Positions 35,919-41,329 of a stretch of 41,329 nt of DNA are shown one piece after another. The position numbers were made by a program, and so were the translations under genes. Below the pieces are notes generated by a model. That model made no database searches. It had not been told where the DNA came from and saw nothing but the letters and a program-made list of their open reading frames with translations. This stretch comes from Pseudomonadota bacterium. GTDB lineage: Bacteria > Pseudomonadota > Gammaproteobacteria > Steroidobacterales > Steroidobacteraceae. Every line of letters begins with the position of its first letter. Position 1 is the first letter of the stretch. The stretch lies in contig JAPTUI010000543.1 in the NCBI GenBank assembly GCA_028067895.1, positions 1-41,329 on the forward strand. The letters run 5' to 3'.

Positions 35919-36062
35919 TCGACGTATTTTTACTTTGACTCCATCCTGTCAAGAAGCGAGGTCTCCAGGAAATCCGGCGCGGTTCACTCCAGGGTCAACC
36001 GACTGGTCTATCGCTCGACAATTTTCGAGATTCACCTCGAGAGCTGCCGCCGTAGAAACGGT

Positions 36063-36093
36063 GTCCGGCCGGGGGGATACCCCCCGGCCGGAC
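36063..36093. repeat. Perfect 14-bp inverted repeat with 3-base loop
   Basis: GTCCGGCCGGGGGG / CCCCCCGGCCGGAC around ATA. It lies just before the point where the dehydrogenase homology resumes (about 36101), so it may be part of a terminator, an element end or a rearrangement junction. No T run follows. Confidence 0.8.
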
Positions 36094-36100
36094 CGCAGGA

Positions 36101-36712
36101 GACGCGATCCAATCGGGCGTCGGTAAGACCCTGCGCGGCAAGGTCCTCGGGATCTACGGCTACGGACGCATCGGGAAGGCCGTAGCGGCCTATGCGCGCG
36201 CTTTCGGTATGGAGGTGCTGATCTGGGCGCGCGAGTCTTCTCGCGAACTGGCGCGCGCCGAAGGCTGGGCCGTCGCACAGAGCAAGGCGCAGTTCTTCGA
36301 GACGTGCGACGTCGTCTCCCTGCACATGCGGCTCGTCGAAGCCACGCGACACATCGTCACGGGCGAAGATTTGGCGCGAATGAAGTCCTCGGCGATGCTC
36401 GTCAACACCAGTCGAGCGGGCCTGGTCGAAACCGGCGCATTGCTGACGGCCCTGCGGGCCGGGCGGCCGGCTCTGGCGGCGCTGGACGTCTACGATGACG
36501 AGCCGGTGTGCGCGTCGGACCCGCTGATTCAACTCGACAACGTCATCTGCACGCCACACATCGGCTATGTCACACGCGAGGAGTGGGATCTGCAGTTCGC
36601 GGATATTTTCGATCAAATCAACGCGTACGCGGCTGGTGCGCCGATGAATGTGGTGAATCCGCAGGTGCTTTCGAGCCCGGTGCTGCGCGCGCGAGTCCGA
36701 CCGCGGGCGTGA
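36101..36712 (+). pseudogene. D-2-hydroxyacid dehydrogenase, C-terminal fragment
   Basis: Resumes the dehydrogenase broken at 33433: QSGVGKTLRGKVLGIYGYG with the NAD motif GYGRIG, VSLHMRLVEATRH, VNTSRAGLVE (catalytic Arg), LDVYDDEPV (Glu) and TPHIGYVTREEW (His), ending at TGA 36710-36712. The whole cofactor domain is intact, but no proper start exists upstream; an internal ATG at 36209 would lose the NAD motif. It is about 2.66 kb from the N-terminal fragment. Confidence 0.85.
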
Positions 36713-36846
36713 GAGCGGTGTGACGTTGGTGCACGGATGCGGTGCGGCCTAGCCTGAATAATTCATGAATTGAGAAAGCACAAAGGCCTCGATCGTGCTA
36801 AAAACGCTTTACCACAAGTGTTTTCTCGCACAACAAAGGCCTTTGT

Positions 36847-38223
36847 ATGGATGACGATAACACACGACAGAGTGTCCTGTTTGCCGATTTGTGTGCCCGA
36901 CCGGTGGCGGCCCGGTTCGACCAGGAGCATGCCAGTTCCGATGGTGGAGCGATCCTGCTGCAGGCCTGCGACCGGCGCCTGGGGCTGAGCGAGGCATTGA
37001 TCGGCGCGCTTGAGGATCGGCGCCAGTCGGGCAAGGTGCGCCACGCGATTGGGGATCTGGTGCGCCAGCGGCTGTACGGGATTGCCTGCGGGTACCCGGA
37101 CGCCAATGATGCGGGTCGGTTGGGGAACGATCCGATCCAGAAGCTTCTGTGTGATCGCGATCCGGTCAAGGGCGAGGCATTGGCCTCGCAGCCGACGCTC
37201 TCGCGCTTTGAGAACTCCCTCACCCGAGCGGATCTGTATCGGATGGGGATCGCATTGGCCGAGACGGTGATCGAGCGGCATCGCAAACGCCTGAAGCGCA
37301 AGGTCAAGCGCATCACGATTGACCTGGACCCCACTGACGATCCGACTCATGGCGCCCAGCAGCTGACCTTCTTCAACGGTCACTACGACACCTGGTGCTA
37401 CCTGCCGGTGGCCGGGTTCCTGACCTTCAACGAGGAGCCCGAACAGTACCTGTTCGCCTACGTGCTGCGCCCGGGCAATGTGGGTGCGACAGTCGGTGCG
37501 CTGGGGATCCTCTCGCGTGTGGTGGCGAAGCTGCGCGCGGCGTTCCCGCAGGCACGACTGCGGGTGCGACTCGATGGCGGCTTTGCCTCTGCGGAGGTCT
37601 TTGCCTTCCTCGAGCGCGAACGGCTCGAGTACGTCGTGGCGATGGGGAAAAACAAGGTTCTCGAGCGCCGCGCGGCGCGCCTGATGGGCACCGCCCGGCG
37701 CCTCTCGCGCGCATCGGGCGAAACCGAGCACCTCTACGGCGAGACCCGCTATGCGGCCGGCACGTGGGATCATCTGCGGCGCGTGATCATCAAGGCCGAA
37801 GTCGTACGCCACCCCGGTCGCACGCCGAAGAACAACCCGCGCTTCGTGGTCACGAACCTCACGCAATCGCCTCGGCATCTGTATGAAGTGATCTACTGCG
37901 CCCGCGCCAACGTGGAGAATCGGATCAAGGAACTGCACCATGGCCTGGAGATCGACCGCACCAGCTGCAGCCGCTTCCTGGCCAACCAGTTGCGAGGGCT
38001 GCTCACCGCCGCCGCTTACGTGCTTTACCAGGAGTTGCGCCTGCGGGCGGCACGCACCGCCTTCAGGTCCGCTCAGGTCAAAACCCTGCGCGAGCACCTG
38101 ATGAAGCTCGGTGCCTGGGTCGAGTCCTCCGTCCGCCGCATCGTGCTGCACTTGCCCGCATCCTGTGCTCACCGCCACGACTGGCAGAGCATCGCCACAA
38201 ACCTTGGCGCTGCTCCCGCATAG
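36847..38223 (+). CDS. IS1380 family transposase
   Basis: A 458-residue DDE transposase, the full family length. It begins with the usual FADLCARPVAARFDQEHASS and DGGAILLQACDRRLGL region. Probable catalytic residues are an Asp in TIDLDPTDDPTHG (near 159), D243 in RLDGGFAS and E357 in ANVENRIKELHHGL. The frame is intact, so it could be active if its ends are. The upstream spacer carries an AAAGGCCT repeat (36781 and 36835) that may relate to its expression. On the minus strand the same DNA has a long open frame, judged to be a shadow. Confidence 0.93.
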   Translation: MDDDNTRQSVLFADLCARPVAARFDQEHASSDGGAILLQACDRRLGLSEALIGALEDRRQSGKVRHAIGDLVRQRLYGIACGYPDANDAGRLGNDPIQKLLCDRDPVKGEALASQPTLSRFENSLTRADLYRMGIALAETVIERHRKRLKRKVKRITIDLDPTDDPTHGAQQLTFFNGHYDTWCYLPVAGFLTFNEEPEQYLFAYVLRPGNVGATVGALGILSRVVAKLRAAFPQARLRVRLDGGFASAEVFAFLERERLEYVVAMGKNKVLERRAARLMGTARRLSRASGETEHLYGETRYAAGTWDHLRRVIIKAEVVRHPGRTPKNNPRFVVTNLTQSPRHLYEVIYCARANVENRIKELHHGLEIDRTSCSRFLANQLRGLLTAAAYVLYQELRLRAARTAFRSAQVKTLREHLMKLGAWVESSVRRIVLHLPASCAHRHDWQSIATNLGAAPA

Positions 38224-38412
38224 CGCTGTCGGACTGGCCCGCTTTGTCTTGATCGCGCGGAACTCGCGCCGAACTCCCGTGGCCAAAATCCACCCCGAGC
38301 ACCCAGGCGAAGGCAAGACTCCACGCAGTCCTGCGGATCGAGGGTCAATACCACCGCAGAGCACGGACGTCACGGCCCGACACCTCGATACTCGAACCCA
38401 CAACCGCCAAAA
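38224..38412. other. Right non-coding part of the IS1380 element
   Basis: No gene seen. It lies between the transposase stop and the broken luxR-type gene and probably belongs to the IS right end. Confidence 0.5.
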
Positions 38413-39120
38413 TCACAGCCTTCGCGCATAGTGTGGGCTAAAGGGGTCCGCCCGCCGCAACTCGGCGTGGGCAGCCGCGTTGCTGTGGAGGGTGCGAGCT
38501 GAAGTGTCTAGCAGCATTACGGCGGCGGGGACCGTATCGAGTACCGCAAGAGAGGAGTTCGACAGGTCCTTCAGGAACGTGAAGCGGCGCTGGATACCCG
38601 CCGCCCGGGCAAGGTGTGGTAAAAGCGTCTGATAAAGCCGGATCTCCTCAGAATTGAAGTCGCCGGCGCGGCGGCTGCGCAGCGAGCTGAATTTCATGGC
38701 GAAGGGGCCATCCTGAGCCACGATCCCGCCGAGAGCATGAAAATAGTCCTGGGGCCGGAGCCAATCCGTGTAGAACTCGGTATTCAGGAGCTTCCCCTCA
38801 GGGTACAGCATTGATCCGGTGACCGGCTTGCCGGGCTTGAGCAGGGCTTCATTCTGAGCCCAGACGTTCACGTGATTGTAATGTTCGAGGGACTGTAAGA
38901 ATTGCGGATCGAACCCTACCACGGCATTGGGGAATCCCCCGTCGGACGCTGTGCTTGCATCCATCGTTTCGACGTTGTGGGTATAGATTAGGGTGCCTCG
39001 CCCCTCGACTGAGTTCGCGAAAGCACTTAGGAATTCCGGCCACCTAGCCGGGTCGCAGGCCGCCTCGTAAATCAAGTTGATCAGCGCGTGCAGCGTCTCG
39101 TCTGTGATTTGGGCTGACAT
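38413..39120 (-). pseudogene. LuxR-type regulator lacking its DNA-binding domain
   Basis: A 235-codon frame (ATG 39120, GGAG upstream) giving the N-terminal sensor region of a LuxR-family regulator: LINLIYEAACDPARWPEFL, LEHYNHVNVWAQNEALLKPG, EIRLYQTLLPHLARA and a PAAVMLLDTSARTLHSNAAA stretch. It is recognisably similar to residues 1-220 of the intact regulator at 39622. The homology ends near 38445 in ADPF, and the last eight residues (SPHYARRL) come from the adjacent IS end. The C-terminal helix-turn-helix is missing, so it cannot act as a normal DNA-binding regulator. Confidence 0.8.
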
Positions 39121-39621
39121 TCCCAGTCTCCGTGGCGCTCGGGACAATATGGAGTAAAGGCAGTACGTGCGCTCATCGCGCAAGAGCGACTGTGTCGATC
39201 ATCGACCAAAGCCTCGGAACGCTCGTCGAGGAGCGAAGGCAGGGACCGGAGACCGCGACAGAACCTCATAGAGCCCGGCCCGATCGGCTGGGAGCCGGTC
39301 GGCCTTTTTTTAGTCGTTGCGAGGCATCGTACCGGATGGGGTGTTTCGCCGGCAACCTCGGCCAATCTCCTGAGGGTGCGGCGTACTTCGTCCTACTTCT
39401 GACAGCCGAATGCCCAACGTAACCGTAACCATAACAGCGTGAGCGCGCGGGCCTCATAGGATTTCATCACCCAATTGGATGGTGCCGACTCGATAGGCCC
39501 GGGAAATAATCGCGATGAATAACAACCTCGGTGGGTGTGCGCGCACGGTCCCAGGGTCCTCCTTTCGGGGCTTGATACGCGACCCTAACGGGCAACGAAA
39601 ATATCCGCACGGGCAGGGGCC
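39121..39621. other. Divergent intergenic region between two LuxR-type genes
   Basis: About 500 bases with no recognisable protein. It must contain the promoters of both LuxR-type genes. The only clear signal is the terminator at 39280-39311, which has no assigned gene upstream on its strand. Confidence 0.5.
39280..39311 (+). terminator. Rho-independent terminator without an assigned gene
   Basis: A nine-pair stem CCGATCGGC / GCCGGTCGG (one G-T pair) with a short loop is followed by CC and seven T. On the plus strand the nearest upstream transcript would have to start inside the intergenic region, since the neighbouring gene runs the other way. Confidence 0.75.
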
Positions 39622-40779
39622 ATGTACGGCGAATCGGTTCTCGAATCGTTGATTCAAGGTATCTACAAGGCAGCCGTCAACGGCGCCGGGTGGGTCGCAT
39701 TCCTGGTTGCATTCGCCAGCGCCCTCAATAGCACCCACCCGAGCTTCTACCTCGCCGACACCGAGGACCACGAAGGATCCGTCGAGGTCTCAGCCGGGCT
39801 CGACGACACGCAACGCCGTGCATACCGGGAATACTTCGTTCATCGAAACGTGTGGATTCAGGGTGCGCAGCCTCTCCTTAAGCCCGGAAGCATCCGATCG
39901 AGCGACCAAGTTTGTTCCCGGCAGGTATTCCTGCGAAGCGAATGGTACGCAGATTTTTGCAGGCCGCTGGGGTGGAGGCGGGGGATCGGCGCTACCATCC
40001 TACAAGAGGGCACGCTGACCGCGAATATTGGAGCGTTCCGCGGCGAAAGCTGCCCCGAATACGGTGACGAGGATTTCGCGCTTGTGAGGACGCTGTTGCC
40101 GCATCTGCAGCGTGGACTCCAAATGCATCGGAAACTCGGTGAAAGTCGAGTACACGGAGAGGCGCTTGAGACAGTGCTTCATGCGCTCTCGACGCCAGCG
40201 CTGTTGGTAGCGAAAGACGGCTCGGTGCTCTTCATAAATACAGCTGCTGAGCGGCTAATCCGAACCTCCGATGGTCTCGTGATTCTGGCCGGTCAGTTGC
40301 GCGCGCTGCTGCCCGAGGACACGGCAATGCTTCACGCTCTTATCGGTGGGGCGGCGAAAACCTCTGTCCGCCAAGCGCACCATTCCGGGGGGACCCTCAG
40401 CATCTCGAGGCCCCAAGGCCGGGGTCATCTTCAGGTCCTAGTCTCGCCGCTTCCGGCCAGGGAGGACGACTGGCTCTTGAGGCAACCTCCCCTCGCGGCG
40501 GTCTTCATCATCGATCGGTACGGATTCGTCGCGGACTACTCGGAGCTGACTCGCCAGCATGGCTTCACGGCGGCCGAAGCCAAAGTGGCGGTTGCAATAT
40601 CACGGGGACTCGCGGGGAAGCAAATCTGTCGGGAACTCGAAATAAGCTATAACACACTGAAGACACACGTCAAACACATTTACACCAAGACGCACGTCAA
40701 CCATCAGAGTGCGCTCGTGCGGCTCCTCGCAGGAGGAGTGTCCCTAACGGAAACGCACGCGCAGTGCCGCAACGTGTAA
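39622..40779 (+). CDS. LuxR family transcriptional regulator with N-terminal sensor region
   Basis: A 385-residue regulator. Residues 1-170 form a region shared with the broken neighbour (LIQGIYKAAVNGAGWVAFL, EYFVHRNVWIQGAQPLLKPG, ALVRTLLPHLQRGLQMH). A PAS-like segment follows (about 185-300: ALSTPALLVAKDGSVLFIN), and then a complete LuxR helix-turn-helix at about 314-370 (FTAAEAKVAVAISRGLAGKQ, ISYNTLKTHVKHIYTK). Ligand and targets unknown. The ATG at 39622 has only a weak AGGGG upstream. No obvious target operon adjoins in the window. Confidence 0.88.
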   Translation: MYGESVLESLIQGIYKAAVNGAGWVAFLVAFASALNSTHPSFYLADTEDHEGSVEVSAGLDDTQRRAYREYFVHRNVWIQGAQPLLKPGSIRSSDQVCSRQVFLRSEWYADFCRPLGWRRGIGATILQEGTLTANIGAFRGESCPEYGDEDFALVRTLLPHLQRGLQMHRKLGESRVHGEALETVLHALSTPALLVAKDGSVLFINTAAERLIRTSDGLVILAGQLRALLPEDTAMLHALIGGAAKTSVRQAHHSGGTLSISRPQGRGHLQVLVSPLPAREDDWLLRQPPLAAVFIIDRYGFVADYSELTRQHGFTAAEAKVAVAISRGLAGKQICRELEISYNTLKTHVKHIYTKTHVNHQSALVRLLAGGVSLTETHAQCRNV

Positions 40780-40885
40780 TTGTTCGCCCAAGCACCGCGA
40801 TGTTGCCTCAGAAATCTTTGCCCTCGCCCGGAAGCTAGACGGAGTAGGGAAGCTCAAGCTGCGGGAGCTGTCCGGCCGCCACCAC

Positions 40886-41146
40886 CTACGCCGTGACACT
40901 GGGCCACAATGCTCGCAGCATTGCTATATCGCTCTCATCGAGGTGCAGATCGAATCGCCCAAGATTGATTCGCACATCCTCCGAGTGAGGTGTGAGCAAC
41001 GGGGATTGCGGGGCCGTGAGATTCACCGTCAGGACCGTCTCGCAAGCCGGACAGTCGATCAGTCGCCCTTCGGCCGCAAGAGCCTTCGTGGCCTTCGGCG
41101 TATCAGGGGCCAATGAACTCCTGCTACTGTCGAGCAAACCCGGCAT
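40886..41146 (-). CDS. Hypothetical small protein
   Basis: An 86-residue frame from ATG 41144-41146, open to 41263. It contains a CPACETVLTVNLT segment with a CxxC pair and ends FDLHLDESDIAMLRALWPSV, which reads like real protein. No family is recognised and no clear ribosome binding site is seen. It may be a gene remnant in this decayed region. Confidence 0.35.
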   Translation of the reverse strand: MPGLLDSSRSSLAPDTPKATKALAAEGRLIDCPACETVLTVNLTAPQSPLLTPHSEDVRINLGRFDLHLDESDIAMLRALWPSVTA

Positions 41147-41329
41147 TGGCGATGAGCGTGCAAACAATGCGAAAAAAACCCGCTCACGCGCGCGATGCGC
41201 GGACCGAGCCGCACAACCGTTGTGCACCGCTCCCACACGCCGCCGCAAATGGCGATGGCGCACATCTTGCCGAGAATACGATCGATGAGTGCCCGGGCGA
41301 GAGGGGCGCCGAAGGCGTTCGCCAGAGGA

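Larger units (their letters stand above)
36750..38440 (+). mobile_element. IS1380 family insertion sequence (approximate ends)
   Basis: Contains an intact IS1380-type transposase. The proposed left end (TAGCCTGAATAATTCATGAA from 36750) and the reverse complement of the proposed right end (TAGCCCACACTATGCGCGAA, ending 38440) agree at 11 of 20 positions, starting TAGCC. No 4-bp target duplication is visible, and the two flanks belong to different genes. The ends are therefore tentative and the right one may be truncated. Confidence 0.65.

Noticed and set aside
36763..38403. Long minus-strand open frame opposite the IS1380 transposase
   Set aside because: The plus-strand frame carries full transposase motifs; the opposite frame has no recognisable domain.
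40800..40900. Short plus-strand text reading EIFALARKLDGVGKLKLREL
   Set aside because: It looks protein-like but has no start, no family match and only about 35 codons; possibly a remnant, not supportable as a feature.

Overview
The window comes from a GC-rich proteobacterium, most likely a gammaproteobacterium of the Nevskiales/Steroidobacterales/Xanthomonadales type. This placement is an inference from three things: the arn lipid A operon, TonB-dependent cobalamin uptake, and a set of large secreted peptidases with many GTG starts and strong Shine-Dalgarno sequences. No rRNA, tRNA, CRISPR array or phage module was recognised.

Positions 1-7722 (minus strand) hold a compact cobalamin operon read right to left: cobalamin riboswitch, btuB, bluB, cbiB, cobD, cobU, cobT, cobS, cobC. 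Most junctions from bluB on overlap (ATGA or longer). The set takes up corrinoid, makes the lower ligand and assembles the nucleotide loop. No corrin-ring genes are present here.

Positions 8049-20743 are housekeeping and accessory genes: a decayed class C beta-lactamase, a DUF1499-like membrane protein, an M61 PDZ peptidase, a lipoprotein with seven TIGR03803-type repeats and an odd start, two tandem S10 carboxypeptidase-like proteins, a fumarylacetoacetate-hydrolase-family enzyme and a thiolase.

Positions 20862-32732 (plus strand) hold an AcuI/YhdH-type reductase, murJ, a small outer-membrane beta-barrel, then a complete aminoarabinose (L-Ara4N) operon: decarboxylase, arnT, one SMR flippase subunit, arnB, arnC, formyltransferase, arnD, followed by a quinone oxidoreductase. 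The two halves of the usual ArnA fusion are separate genes at opposite ends of the operon.

Positions 32943-41329 are an unstable accessory region. A D-2-hydroxyacid dehydrogenase gene is split into two pieces about 2.66 kb apart. The filling is a mosaic: an ISL3 transposase fragment, the tail of an unknown gene with its terminator, a complete PEP-CTERM protein gene with its terminator, a group II intron 5' fragment sitting directly behind that terminator, an acetyltransferase gene cut by the intron fragment, an IS3 orfA fragment and a perfect 14-bp hairpin. Next comes an IS1380-family element beside a LuxR-type regulator that has lost its DNA-binding domain. An intact LuxR-type regulator is divergent from it across a 500-bp spacer that holds a terminator with no assigned gene.

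No single wholly new multi-gene system is proven. The best leads are the intron-terminator junction, the mosaic that splits the dehydrogenase, the split-ArnA operon and the orphan terminator between the LuxR genes.
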